Source: Bradyrhizobium guangdongense (GTDB taxonomy: Bacteria; Pseudomonadota; Alphaproteobacteria; Rhizobiales; Xanthobacteraceae). From it: DNA of 64,000 bases. Location of the stretch: assembly GCF_004114975.1 (NCBI RefSeq), contig NZ_CP030051.1:620001-684000 (forward strand), in the 5' to 3' direction. This document shows positions 53,745 through 62,814 of this stretch, piece after piece (within the stretch, counting starts at the first letter, position 1; every line of letters begins with the position of its first letter). A program made the translations under genes and the position numbers. The notes under the pieces are model-generated. The model was not told where the DNA came from. It saw only the letters and a list, made by a program, of their open reading frames with translations, and made no database searches.

Positions 53745-54533
53745 ATGAACGACATGGTCCTGCAAAAGCTCGAAGGCGGGCTGCTCACCATCACCATGAA
53801 TCGCCCCGAGCGGAAGAATGCGCTCAATCCCGAGATGGTCGCAGGCCTCGTCGAAGCGGCGCGGCGGGCGGCTGACGATCCCGAGGTGCGGGCGGTGCTG
53901 TTCAAGGGAGCCGGCGGCTCGTTCTGTGTCGGCGGCGACGTCAAGTCGATGGCCGCAGGCCGCGCGCCGCTGCCGTTCGAGCAAAAGCTTGCGAACCTCC
54001 GCCGCGGCATGGAGGTCTCGCGCATCCTGCATCAGATGCCAAAGCCCGTGGTGGCGCAGCTCGATGGTGCCGCGGCCGGCGCCGGCTTGTCGATGGCGCT
54101 GTCCTGCGATCTGCGCATCGCCTCCGAATCCTGCAAGATCACCACCGCCTTTGCCAAGGTCGGCTTCTCCGGCGATTACGGCGGCACCTATTTCCTGACC
54201 CAGCTGCTCGGCAGTGCGCGGGCGCGCGAGCTGTACCTGATGTCGCCGGTGCTCACGGCCAGGGAAGCGCATGCGATCGGCATGGTGACGAAGGTCGTGC
54301 CCGACGCCGGGATCGATGCGGCCGCGCATGAGCTCGCATTGTCGTTGGCGCAGGGGCCCTCGATCGCGCTCGGCTACATCAAGCGCAACATCAACAATGC
54401 CGAGCATCTGCCGCTGGAGGATTGCTTCGACGGCGAGGCAATCCATCACACCCGCTGCGGCGATACCGAGGATCACAAGGAGGCCGCGAAGGCCTTCGTC
54501 GAGAAGCGCAAGCCGTCCTTCAAGGGCGCATGA
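53745..54533 (+). CDS. Enoyl-CoA hydratase/isomerase family protein
   Basis: This 262-residue crotonase-fold enzyme acts on acyl-CoA intermediates. The oxyanion-hole segments are GSFCVGGDVKSM and DGAAAGAGLSMAL. In the second half, SGDYGGTYFLTQLLG has Asp where hydratases have Glu, so it may be an isomerase or have another crotonase activity. It overlaps the VOC gene by four bases (ATGA). Confidence 0.88.
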   Translation: MNDMVLQKLEGGLLTITMNRPERKNALNPEMVAGLVEAARRAADDPEVRAVLFKGAGGSFCVGGDVKSMAAGRAPLPFEQKLANLRRGMEVSRILHQMPKPVVAQLDGAAAGAGLSMALSCDLRIASESCKITTAFAKVGFSGDYGGTYFLTQLLGSARARELYLMSPVLTAREAHAIGMVTKVVPDAGIDAAAHELALSLAQGPSIALGYIKRNINNAEHLPLEDCFDGEAIHHTRCGDTEDHKEAAKAFVEKRKPSFKGA

Positions 54534-55282
54534 CGATGGCGCCCTATATGCGGCTGCGGCAGATCTGTCTGGTCGCGCCGCATCTCGAGCCTGTCATCTC
54601 CGAGATCGCGGAGATCATGGGCCTTTCCGTCTGCTACCGCGACGGCAATGTCGCCAAATACGGCCTGGAGAACGCGCTGCTCCCCGTCGATACGATTCTG
54701 CTGGAGGTGGTGGCGCCATTCAAGGACGGCACCACCGCCGGCCGCTTCATCGAGAAGACCGGCGGCCGCGGCGGCTACATGGCGATCTTCTGCTGCAATG
54801 ATCCCGACGAGCGCGGCCGTCATGCGAACGCGATGGGCGTGCGCACCGCCAACGTGATCGACCACGCGCCCTATCATGGCGTACAGCTCCACCCCCGCGA
54901 TTGCCGCGCCGCCTTCATCGAGTTCAACCACACCGAAGGCAGCGACGACATCCTGGGCCCATATCCGCCGGCCGGACCGGAGTGGCAAAAGTTCATCCGC
55001 AAGGACGTGACGCAGGCGCTGACGGCGGTGGAGATGCAAGGCCCGGATCCCCAAGGGCTGGCGGCGCATTGGGGCCGGATCATCGGCGTTGCGCCTGGCG
55101 ATGCCGAGTTGAAGCTGCCCAATGCCACGTTCCGCTTCGTCAAGGGCGCGAGCGAAATCATGAGCGCGCTGGAGTTTCGGGTGACCGACCCCGCGAGCGT
55201 GCTGCACGCCGCCAAGGCGAAGGGGCTTGCGGTGGCGGGGAATGAGTTCCTGCTGGGCGGGGTGACGTTCCGCGTCAGTTGA
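54530..55282 (+). CDS. VOC (glyoxalase/dioxygenase superfamily) protein
   Basis: This 250-residue protein has two VOC-type halves. The first starts RLRQICLVAPHLEPVISEI and includes VQLHPRDCRAAFIEFNH, with His and Glu metal-ligand candidates. VOC proteins include methylmalonyl-CoA epimerases, glyoxalases and ring-cleavage dioxygenases. Coupling to an enoyl-CoA hydratase gene by ATGA overlap suggests an acyl-CoA-related substrate. The exact reaction is unknown. Confidence 0.8.
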   Translation: MTMAPYMRLRQICLVAPHLEPVISEIAEIMGLSVCYRDGNVAKYGLENALLPVDTILLEVVAPFKDGTTAGRFIEKTGGRGGYMAIFCCNDPDERGRHANAMGVRTANVIDHAPYHGVQLHPRDCRAAFIEFNHTEGSDDILGPYPPAGPEWQKFIRKDVTQALTAVEMQGPDPQGLAAHWGRIIGVAPGDAELKLPNATFRFVKGASEIMSALEFRVTDPASVLHAAKAKGLAVAGNEFLLGGVTFRVS

Positions 55283-55337
55283 TTCCCTTGATGCGTGTGT
55301 GCGGCGGATGCACGAAGAACAAGAAGAGGATCATGTC

Positions 55338-57458
55338 ATGACCCATCCGCTCGACACCTTCTTCGCGCCCGCAAGCATCGCGCTGATCGGCGCCTCGCGC
55401 GATCACGAGAAGATCCCGGGCCGGCTGCTCGCGATGCTGCGCAAGAACGATTATCCCGGCAAGATCTATCCGGTGAACCCGAACTACGCGGATATCGATG
55501 GGCTCACCTGCTACAAATCGATCGCGGAGATCGGCGTCCCAATCGATCTAGCCGTCATCATGATCCCGGCGCGCGCGGTGCTCCCCGCGCTCGAGCAATG
55601 CGCCGCCGCAGGCGTCAGGAACGCCGTCATCATCTCCTCCGGCTTTGCCGAGGAAGGCGGCGACAGCGCAGCGATGCAGAGCGCGATCGCCGCGCTGGCA
55701 AGGCGCACCGGCATGCGGATTTCCGGCCCGAATGCCGAGGGCTTCTTCAGTCAGATGCAACGCGTCGCGGCAACGTTCAGTCCGGCCGTCGACGTCAAGC
55801 CCGGAGTGGTGCCGCTGGTCGCCACCACGAAGCGGATCGGCATCGTCGCGCAGAGCGGCGGCATCGGCTTCGCCTATTACCACCGCGCCAAGGCGCTCGG
55901 CATCGCCGTGAGCTACGTGGTCAGCTCCGGCAATGAATCCGACCTCGGCGCCGGCGAATTCCTGGACTACATCGTGCGGGATGGCTCGACCGACATGATC
56001 CTGCTGTTCATCGAAGGCATCCGCGACGTCGACAAGTTCCTGGTCGCGGCGCGGCGGGCCGCTGAGATCAGGAAGCCGGTCATCGTGACGAAGGTCGGCC
56101 GCTCCGGCGCCGGCCAGCGTGCCGCTGCCTCGCACACGGCGAGCATGGCCGGCTGGTCGGCAGCTTATGATGCCGTGTTTGCCACATATGGTTTCATCGT
56201 TTCCAACGACCTCGACGAGGCGCTGACGATCGCCGCCGTGCTCACGAGCAACCCTCTGCCGAAAGGTGATCGCGTTGCCGTTGTCACCGTGTCCGGGGGC
56301 GCCGGCATCTGGGGCACCGATGCCGTGGCGCTGCAAGGCCTGCAGGTGCCGGAACTCTCGGAGCCGATCCAGGCGGAGATCAAGGCGCTGATGCCGTCCT
56401 ACGGCACGGCGCGCAATCCCATCGACGTCACAGCGCAGGGAGTCACATCAGGCGGTCTTCAGAAGAGCGTCGATCTGCTGACGGTCTCGGACGAGATCGA
56501 CGCGATCCTGGTCGTGCTGTCGCTGTCGAGCGAGGTGCGCAAGCCGTTCAAGGAGCCGGAGTTGACGCCGGTGCTGGCGGCGCAGCACAAGCCGGTGGTG
56601 TTCTATTCCTACACGGTGCCGTCGGAGTTCGCGCGGCGCGAGCTTGCCAAGTCCGGCGTCGTGGTGCTCTCGGGCCTCACCCATGTCGGTGTCGCGATGC
56701 GACGGCTCGTGGACTACGCGAAATTCACCCTGCCAAGCCCAGCGGGTGACACGCGGCTGCCGGCGCGCGATCTCTCCGCGCACCTGCTCTCGCCGGTTTT
56801 GTCCGAGGCCGACAGCAAAGCCTTGCTCCGTGCCGCCGGCATAGCGCTGCCGGACGAAGTGCTGGTGCAGGACAAGAGCGAGCTGGACGCTGCCATCGCG
56901 CGTGTCGGCTTCCCCCTGGTGATGAAGATCCAGTCACCCGACATCGCGCACAAGAGCGAGATCGGCGGCGTTCGCGTCAACATCACCACCAAGGGCGAAG
57001 TATTCCTGGCGTTCGAGGCGCTGCTGAACAATGCGCGCAAGCACCGGCCGGAGGCGAAGATCCAGGGCGTGCTGGTCGGACCGATGGCCGGGAAGGGCAT
57101 CGAGATCATCGTCGGCACCATGACGGATCAGACGTTCGGGCCGATGGTGATGGTGGGCCTTGGCGGCATCACCACGGAGCTGTTCCGCGATGTCGTCTAC
57201 CGTCCCGCCCCAGTCAGCGCGGAAGAGGCCGGCGCGATGCTGGCGGGATTGAGGGCTGCGCCGCTGCTGAACGGCTTTCGAGGGGCGGCGAAGGCGGATG
57301 TCTTGGCCCTTGCGCAGTTGATCGCCGACATTTCCGTACTCGCCGCGCGGCATGCAGGCGAGATCGCGGAGATCGAGCTTAACCCCGTACTGGTGCATCC
57401 GGAGGGGCAGGGTGTGACGATCGTGGATGCGTTAGTGGTGAAGCTCATCTCCCCCTGA
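55338..57458 (+). CDS. ADP-forming acyl-CoA synthetase (acetate-CoA ligase family)
   Basis: This 706-residue single-chain enzyme joins the CoA-binding and ligase (alpha) half, from FFAPASIALIGASRD with the catalytic-His region SHTASMAGW, to the ATP-grasp (beta) half starting near residue 480 (VQDKSELDAAIARVGFPLVMK, then SPDIAHKSEIGGV). It would activate a carboxylic acid with ATP and CoA, forming ADP. AGAGGA precedes ATG 55338. It is the last gene of the forward cluster and converges on the minus-strand acyl-CoA operon, overlapping its end by 14 bases. Confidence 0.9.
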   Translation: MTHPLDTFFAPASIALIGASRDHEKIPGRLLAMLRKNDYPGKIYPVNPNYADIDGLTCYKSIAEIGVPIDLAVIMIPARAVLPALEQCAAAGVRNAVIISSGFAEEGGDSAAMQSAIAALARRTGMRISGPNAEGFFSQMQRVAATFSPAVDVKPGVVPLVATTKRIGIVAQSGGIGFAYYHRAKALGIAVSYVVSSGNESDLGAGEFLDYIVRDGSTDMILLFIEGIRDVDKFLVAARRAAEIRKPVIVTKVGRSGAGQRAAASHTASMAGWSAAYDAVFATYGFIVSNDLDEALTIAAVLTSNPLPKGDRVAVVTVSGGAGIWGTDAVALQGLQVPELSEPIQAEIKALMPSYGTARNPIDVTAQGVTSGGLQKSVDLLTVSDEIDAILVVLSLSSEVRKPFKEPELTPVLAAQHKPVVFYSYTVPSEFARRELAKSGVVVLSGLTHVGVAMRRLVDYAKFTLPSPAGDTRLPARDLSAHLLSPVLSEADSKALLRAAGIALPDEVLVQDKSELDAAIARVGFPLVMKIQSPDIAHKSEIGGVRVNITTKGEVFLAFEALLNNARKHRPEAKIQGVLVGPMAGKGIEIIVGTMTDQTFGPMVMVGLGGITTELFRDVVYRPAPVSAEEAGAMLAGLRAAPLLNGFRGAAKADVLALAQLIADISVLAARHAGEIAEIELNPVLVHPEGQGVTIVDALVVKLISP

Positions 57459-58263
57459 AATTCGCCGCGCGCCGTTCTTCCGTGGCCTTCACGCCTTCCT
57501 TGAAATCTTCCGTTGCGCGCAGGCGCGTCTGTTCGGCGAGCTCGTGGTTGGTTGCAGCCATCACGCGGTCGGCGAGGCCGGCACGCATCGTGGCCCGGGT
57601 GGAGAGGAGGCCGAGCGGCGAGCATTCGGCGATTTCGCCGGCGAGCTTCATTGCGGCCGATTTCACCTGATCCTGCGGCACCAGCTCGTTGGCGAGGCCC
57701 CATTTATAGGCCTCTTCGCCGGTGACGCGGCGGCTGGTGTAGAACATCAGCTCGGCGTTGTTCTTGCCGATCAGCTCGGGCAGCGTCGTCGTCAGGCCGA
57801 AGCCGGGATGAAAGCCGAGTTTGGTGAAATTCGCGGAGAAGCGCGCCTCGGGACAGGTGACGCGGAAATCGGCCGACACGGCAAGGCCGAGACCGCCGCC
57901 GATGGCAGCGCCCTGCACGGCAGCGACGATCGGCTTCTTGGCACGGAAGATGCGCACGGCCTGGATGTAGAGATGATTGATCGGGCCGAGGCTGTCGGCC
58001 GGATCGCCCTTGGCTTTGTTCTCGGCCTCCTTGGCTTCCTGCGCCTGCCGCGCCGGATCCTGGAAATTGGCGCCGGCGCAGAACGCCTTGCCCTGCGCCG
58101 AGAGAACGGAGGCGCGGATCTCGATGTCGCGGTCGAACTCGTCGAGCGCATCCGCGATCTGGTTGATCAGCGAGATGTCGAAGAAGTTGAGCGGCGGCCT
58201 GCGAATCTCGATGGTGCCGACGTGTCCGACCTTCTCGACGCCGATATCCTTGTAAGTGGTCAT
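57445..58263 (-). CDS. Enoyl-CoA hydratase/isomerase family protein
   Basis: This 272-residue crotonase-fold enzyme has oxyanion-hole segments KAFCAGANFQDP and QGAAIGGGLGLAV. Like the forward-strand hydratase it lacks the clear Glu pair of canonical hydratases (FHPGFGLTTTLPELIG here). GGAGA precedes ATG 58263. It is the third gene of an operon with two acyl-CoA dehydrogenases. Confidence 0.88.
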   Translation of the reverse strand: MTTYKDIGVEKVGHVGTIEIRRPPLNFFDISLINQIADALDEFDRDIEIRASVLSAQGKAFCAGANFQDPARQAQEAKEAENKAKGDPADSLGPINHLYIQAVRIFRAKKPIVAAVQGAAIGGGLGLAVSADFRVTCPEARFSANFTKLGFHPGFGLTTTLPELIGKNNAELMFYTSRRVTGEEAYKWGLANELVPQDQVKSAAMKLAGEIAECSPLGLLSTRATMRAGLADRVMAATNHELAEQTRLRATEDFKEGVKATEERRAANFRGR

Positions 58264-58352
58264 TGCTAGTCTCCAATATCTCAGTAGCGAAGAACCACCT
58301 CTCCCAAGGGAGAGGTGATCGGAGCGAGCCGCGACAGCGGCGTCCATCCGCG

Positions 58353-59513
58353 TCAGCGCAAGCCCAGCCCGCGCGCGATGATGCCGCGCAGGACTTCGGT
58401 GGTGCCGCCCTGAATGGTGAGTTTCGGCGCGGTCTTGATGGCGAAATCGAGTTGCCGCTGCAGCGTCTCGCGGTTGGTCGCGGTCTCATCGACGAAGGCG
58501 GCGAGATCGCGCACGCGATGCGGAAGCTGCTGCTCCCAGACCGTGCCGATATCCTTGACGATGGAGGCCTCCACGACGGGCTCCTTGCCCGCCTGCAGCA
58601 TGCCGGCGACCGACACCGACATGCGCCGCATGGTGTGAAGCTGTGCGACCAGGCGACCAATGCCTTCGGCGCTGCGCGTGTCCGGGTTGGGGCCGACGGC
58701 ACGGACCAGCTCAGTCAGCACGTAATAGGTTTCGAGGAAGCGCTCGGGGCCCGAGCGTTCATAGGCAAGCTCTGAAGTCGCCTGCTTCCATGCGCCATCG
58801 ACTTCGCCGAGCACGTGATCGTCGGGGATGAAGTGATCGGTGAACACGACCTCGTTGAACTCATACTGGCCGGTGATCTGGCCGATCGGGTTCACCTTGA
58901 TGCCCGGCTCCTTCATTTTCACGAGGAACTGGGTGAGCCCGTGGCGGCGGTTCTCCTTGGTCGGCGGCGATGTCCGGAAGATCGCGATCATGTAGTCGGC
59001 GATATGCGCCGACGAGGTCCAGATCTTGGTGCCGTTGATGAGATAGCCGCCGTCGGTCTTGGTCGCGCGTGTCTTCGCCGCGAACAGGTCCGAGCCGGAG
59101 TTCGGCTCGCTCATGCCGATGGCAAAGCACACTTCGCCTTTGCAGATGCGCGGCAGGATGTCCATTTTGATGTGCTCGGGTGCATATTTCAGCAGCACCG
59201 GGCCGCTCTGACGGTCGGCGACGAAGAAGCGCCGCGTCGGGGCGTTGGCGACGCGCATCTCCTCGGTCACAACATAGCGCTCAAGGAACGAACGCTCCTG
59301 GCCACCATACTTCTTCGGCCAGGTCATGCCGATCCAGCCGCGTTCGCCGACGCGGCGGCAGAATTCCGGCACGTCGGTGTCCTCGCGGTTGGGTTTGCTC
59401 GCATCGAAGGTACCGCGGGCGGCTTCCTCGGCGAGGAAGGCGCGCACTTCCTTGCGGAGTTGCTCGCACTTCTCGGGCAGGCGGATCGGATCGAAACGGA
59501 GGGCAGCGGTCAT
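58353..59513 (-). CDS. Acyl-CoA dehydrogenase
   Basis: This 386-residue flavoprotein oxidises acyl-CoA to enoyl-CoA. FAD and substrate motifs are CFAIGMSEPNSGSDL and WTSSAHIADYM, and the C-terminal QGGTTEVLRGIIARGLGL signature is intact. The usual catalytic Glu region (YERSGPERFLE) is in the middle. GGGGAG precedes ATG 59513. The second dehydrogenase-like gene ends 16 bases upstream of its start, so the two probably form a heteromeric enzyme. Confidence 0.92.
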   Translation of the reverse strand: MTAALRFDPIRLPEKCEQLRKEVRAFLAEEAARGTFDASKPNREDTDVPEFCRRVGERGWIGMTWPKKYGGQERSFLERYVVTEEMRVANAPTRRFFVADRQSGPVLLKYAPEHIKMDILPRICKGEVCFAIGMSEPNSGSDLFAAKTRATKTDGGYLINGTKIWTSSAHIADYMIAIFRTSPPTKENRRHGLTQFLVKMKEPGIKVNPIGQITGQYEFNEVVFTDHFIPDDHVLGEVDGAWKQATSELAYERSGPERFLETYYVLTELVRAVGPNPDTRSAEGIGRLVAQLHTMRRMSVSVAGMLQAGKEPVVEASIVKDIGTVWEQQLPHRVRDLAAFVDETATNRETLQRQLDFAIKTAPKLTIQGGTTEVLRGIIARGLGLR

Positions 59514-59529
59514 GTGTTTCTCTCCCCGA

Positions 59530-60594
59530 TCAGCGCGATGCCACGAGCGGCCACAATTCGTCGGCGCCTCTGGAGGCGACCAGCTTGCCGAGTTCGACGG
59601 CCCAGTAGCTCTCCGAGCCGAAATCATCGCGCCAGGCCAGCGCGCGCAGCGAATAGCGGTGCAGGATGTGCTCCATCGTGAAGCCGATCGCACCATGGAC
59701 CTGATGCGCGATGCCGCCGCCTTTCTCCGCGGCTTCCGCGCAGCGGATCTTGGCCGAGGCGGCTTCGAGATAGATCTCGTCGTCGAAGGACTTTGCGTTT
59801 GCGATGGCATCGGCGGCAGATGTCGCGGCCGCAAGCGCTGCGGCGGATTCGCCGGCGAGGCGGGCGAGATTGTGCTGCACCGCCTGGAATTTCGAGATTT
59901 TCTTCTCGAAGGCGACGCGCTCGTTGGAATAGCGCACGGAGATGTCGAGCATCGATTCCAGCGCGCCGGCGATCTGAAGGCTGCGGGCGACGCCACCCAT
60001 CAGCATCAAGGTGGCCTGGGAAACGCCATCAGGCGCGGGCTTGATGGTGACGGGCTGCACCTTGTCGAGCGTCACGCTGTCGCTGTGGTCGTAGCCTACA
60101 TTGAGCCCGGCTTCGATCCGGGCCTTGCCCGCATCGACCAGCGCGATCGAGACGCCGTCATTGCCATGCGCCAGAACCGCAAAATGCTTCGCCGCCTTGG
60201 CAAAGGGCACGCCGCGGCAACTGCCGGAGAGCGCGCCGTCGGCATCGCGCGTGATGCGATCCCGCGGGTTCGCCGGCAGCACCGTCATCTCGCCTTGGGG
60301 CGAGGCGATCTTCCCCTGCGCCAGCAGCCAGCCGGCGAGCATAGTTTCGGCGAGGGGAACGGCGACGGCGAAACGGCCGGCGGCGTTCAGCAGAGCAAAG
60401 CCGTCGGCAAGGCTCGCACCCGAGCCGCCAAGATCGTCGGCCACCCAGGACAAGGGGAGGCCGGCTTCGCTCAACGCCTGCCATAGCGGCGCCTGCCACG
60501 CACCCTTCTTGTCGTTGTTGATGGTCTGCGGATCGGCGAGATCGGCGAAGATTTTTTCCGCGGTCTCGACGACGATGTTGTCACTCTCCGCCAC
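59530..60594 (-). CDS. Acyl-CoA dehydrogenase family protein (second subunit type)
   Basis: This 354-residue protein is a diverged acyl-CoA dehydrogenase. The N-terminal helical domain is shortened, the middle domain is weakly conserved, and the C-terminal helix bundle carries HQVHGAIGFTMEHILHRY, a family signature. It is typical of the non-catalytic or FAD-sharing partner in FadE pairs. It starts at GTG 60594 with GGGGAG five bases away. It is first in the operon; the divergent promoter region follows. Confidence 0.88.
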   Translation of the reverse strand: MAESDNIVVETAEKIFADLADPQTINNDKKGAWQAPLWQALSEAGLPLSWVADDLGGSGASLADGFALLNAAGRFAVAVPLAETMLAGWLLAQGKIASPQGEMTVLPANPRDRITRDADGALSGSCRGVPFAKAAKHFAVLAHGNDGVSIALVDAGKARIEAGLNVGYDHSDSVTLDKVQPVTIKPAPDGVSQATLMLMGGVARSLQIAGALESMLDISVRYSNERVAFEKKISKFQAVQHNLARLAGESAAALAAATSAADAIANAKSFDDEIYLEAASAKIRCAEAAEKGGGIAHQVHGAIGFTMEHILHRYSLRALAWRDDFGSESYWAVELGKLVASRGADELWPLVASR

Positions 60595-60752
60595 AGCGCT
60601 CCCCGTATTTTGCCATTGGCGCGTCCTGCTGTCGGGCCGGCGCGCGGGTTTCTTCTTGCGCCCGATGATCCGAAAAAGCCATGGCTCTGACAAGCGTTGA
60701 TCGCAGGCCCATCTGCACCTTCGGCATGGGGCAAGAACCGGCCTGGACTAAT

Positions 60753-60765
60753 TCCGCTTAGCGGA
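60753..60765. promoter_or_regulatory. TCCGCT-T-AGCGGA palindrome in the divergent promoter region
   Basis: A perfect 6-1-6 dyad lies in the 246-base region between the minus-strand acyl-CoA dehydrogenase operon and the plus-strand SDR gene. It could be a shared operator. No regulator gene is adjacent. Confidence 0.5.
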
Positions 60766-60840
60766 GTTTGCTTGATTTGCAGGGCGCGTCAAACTCGCTA
60801 AACAAGGTGCCGATATTCAATCAAGGGGAAGGAAATCCGG

Positions 60841-61626
60841 ATGGCCAAGGACAGTTTGTGCGCAATCGTGACGGGGTCCGCATCCGGACTTGGCGCCGCA
60901 ACCGCGGAAATTCTCGCAGCAAGCGGGGCGCGGCTCGTCATCAACTACTCCTCGAGCCAGAAGGAAGCCGAGGCCACGGCAGAGCTCTGCCGCAGGGCGG
61001 GCGCGGCGGAAGTGCTGGTCGCGCAGGGCGATGTCTCGAAGGACGAGGATTGCCGCAAGATCGTCGCGGCCGCGAGCGGCTGGGGCAAGCTCGACATCCT
61101 CGTCAACAATGCCGGCACCACCAAGCACGTCGCCCACGCCGATCTCGACGGATTGTCGGCGGAGGACTTCCAGCGTCTCTATGGCGTCAACACCATCGGC
61201 CCGTTCCAGATGGTGCGCGCGGCGCGGAGCCTGCTCGAGGCTGGCTCCAAGGCGTCGGGACGCCCGTCCGCCGTGGTCAACGTCTCCTCCGTCGCCGGCC
61301 TCAGCGGCGTCGGCTCCTCGATCGCCTATGCCGCGAGCAAGGGCGCGCTCAATACGATGACGCTGTCGCTGTCGCGCGCGCTGGCGCCGCTGATCCGCGT
61401 CAACACGGTCTGCCCCGGCTATATCGACACGCCCTGGTTCACCAAGGGCCGCGGCGAAGCCGGCGCCAAGCAGGTGCGCGACAGCGTGATTGCCAAGGTG
61501 CCGCTGAAGGTCGCTTCATCCGCCGAGGACATCGCGCAGCTCGTCTGCTTCCTGGCGATGCCGGCCTCCAGCAACATGACCGGCGAAGTCGTGCGCATGG
61601 ATGCAGGGATGCATTTGATCACGTGA
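60841..61626 (+). CDS. Short-chain dehydrogenase/reductase
   Basis: This 261-residue classical SDR has the cofactor motif TGSASGLG (12-19), NNAG in DILVNNAGT, the active-site Ser in NVSS, and YAASK (catalytic Tyr and Lys). It would oxidise a hydroxyacyl or alcohol intermediate with NAD(P). GGGGAAGGAAA precedes the ATG. Divergent from the acyl-CoA dehydrogenase operon, it could supply the 3-hydroxyacyl-CoA dehydrogenase step. Confidence 0.9.
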   Translation: MAKDSLCAIVTGSASGLGAATAEILAASGARLVINYSSSQKEAEATAELCRRAGAAEVLVAQGDVSKDEDCRKIVAAASGWGKLDILVNNAGTTKHVAHADLDGLSAEDFQRLYGVNTIGPFQMVRAARSLLEAGSKASGRPSAVVNVSSVAGLSGVGSSIAYAASKGALNTMTLSLSRALAPLIRVNTVCPGYIDTPWFTKGRGEAGAKQVRDSVIAKVPLKVASSAEDIAQLVCFLAMPASSNMTGEVVRMDAGMHLIT

Positions 61627-61629
61627 GGT

Positions 61630-61716
61630 CGTCATTGCGATCGTAGCGAAGCAATCCAGACTGCCTCCAAGGCAACATTCTGGATTGCTTCGCCGTAAGA
61701 ACTCCTCGCAATGACG
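61630..61716. repeat. Dispersed inverted repeat, family D
   Basis: CGTCATTGCGA and a right arm TCGCAATGACG, with inner GAAGCAATCCAGA and TCTGGATTGCTTC arms. It directly follows the SDR stop and may also act as a transcription stop between convergent genes. Confidence 0.8.
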
Positions 61717-61755
61717 ACGAGGAGGCAGATGGCGTCCTCGCGCGACGGCTAGCGC

Positions 61756-62028
61756 CTACCCCTTGATCACCCCGCTCGCGACCAGCCGGTGCCAGATGAA
61801 CAGCACCACCACGGCGCCGATCGTGGCCATGATGAATCCTGCGCCCTGATCCGGACCGTAGTGGCCGATCGCCTGGCCGATGAAGGTCGCCAGGAATGCA
61901 CCGGCGATGCCGAGGATGGTGGTGAGGATGAAGCCGCTCGGATTGTTCGGTCCCGGCGCCAGGAAGCGTGCGATCAGTCCTGCGACGAAGCCGACCACGA
62001 TGATCCACAACAGGCCGCCCATGCTCAT
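61756..62028 (-). CDS. GlsB/YeaQ/YmgE family membrane protein
   Basis: This 90-residue small membrane protein has three hydrophobic segments with the transglycosylase-associated pattern (GLIARFLAPG, TTILGIAGAFLATFIG, IMATIGAVVVLFIWHRL). Members are stress-induced and of unclear function. ATG 62028 or 62022 are both possible. It lies downstream of the YidB-like gene on the same strand. Confidence 0.88.
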   Translation of the reverse strand: MSMGGLLWIIVVGFVAGLIARFLAPGPNNPSGFILTTILGIAGAFLATFIGQAIGHYGPDQGAGFIMATIGAVVVLFIWHRLVASGVIKG

Positions 62029-62067
62029 GTCAGTGCTCCCCTTGTCGAATGCGCAGACCTCGATTGA

Positions 62068-62634
62068 TCAAATCCGTCCCGCGATCTCGTTCTCGGTCGG
62101 CAGCCGGCCGTCCGGCGTCAAATGATCGACCACCCGCGGCAGGTACTGGCTGAGGCCGGAGAGCAGCTCGTCGCGCGACAGCCCGCTCTGGGCTGACAGG
62201 CTGTCGATCTGGTCGGCGCCGAGCGCGTTGGCGAGATCGCCGGGTGCGATCGGCTTGTTCTCGCCCTTGCTGACCCAGGAGTTCGCAGTGTCCCCGTGGC
62301 CGCTCTGCTGCAACTGGTTGAGCAGATCGCCGAGTCCGCCGCTCAGCACGCTGCCGGCAGCGCCGCCCGCGAGCAGGCCGCCGAGGCCGCCCTTGAGCAC
62401 GTCACTCAGACCGCCGCCCGTGCCAGCATTCACGGGCGGAGGTGCCGGCGCCGGCGATGGCTGCGGCGCGGAGCCGGATTGGGGCGCGGTGAAATGCTTG
62501 AACGCCTTCCAGGCGAGCAGGCCGAGGATCGCCATGGTCATCGGCGACATGCCGCCGGAGGATTGTTGTGAGCTCGGGGTGCTCGGGCCGCGGGGACCGT
62601 TCTGCATGCCGTTAAGGACGTCGAGTAGACCCAT
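62068..62634 (-). CDS. YidB family (DUF937) protein
   Basis: This 188-residue protein has an N-terminal LLDVLNGM segment, a Ser/Gly and Pro/Ala-rich linker, a Gly/Leu-rich repeat part (GGLGGLLAGGAAGSVLSGG) and the C-terminal DUF937/YidB helix region (SGLSRDELLSGLSQYLPRVVD, then LTPDGRLP). The function is unknown. AAGGAGA precedes ATG 62634. The frame extends upstream but without family features. Confidence 0.88.
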   Translation of the reverse strand: MGLLDVLNGMQNGPRGPSTPSSQQSSGGMSPMTMAILGLLAWKAFKHFTAPQSGSAPQPSPAPAPPPVNAGTGGGLSDVLKGGLGGLLAGGAAGSVLSGGLGDLLNQLQQSGHGDTANSWVSKGENKPIAPGDLANALGADQIDSLSAQSGLSRDELLSGLSQYLPRVVDHLTPDGRLPTENEIAGRI

Positions 62635-62814
62635 GGTGCTCTCCTTTGGCGTTCTCGTCGGCGAGCTCTCGCCGGTGACAAGCCCCCGGGCAAAAACATA
62701 TGGGGCTCTCATGACGGTTACAAGGCAGATGCGCCTTGGCCGCGGCGAGCAGACGGCCTCGCCTCTGCGTCCCGGCTCTGCTATCGGAAGCCGGGCATTC
62801 AGGGAGCAAGTCAG

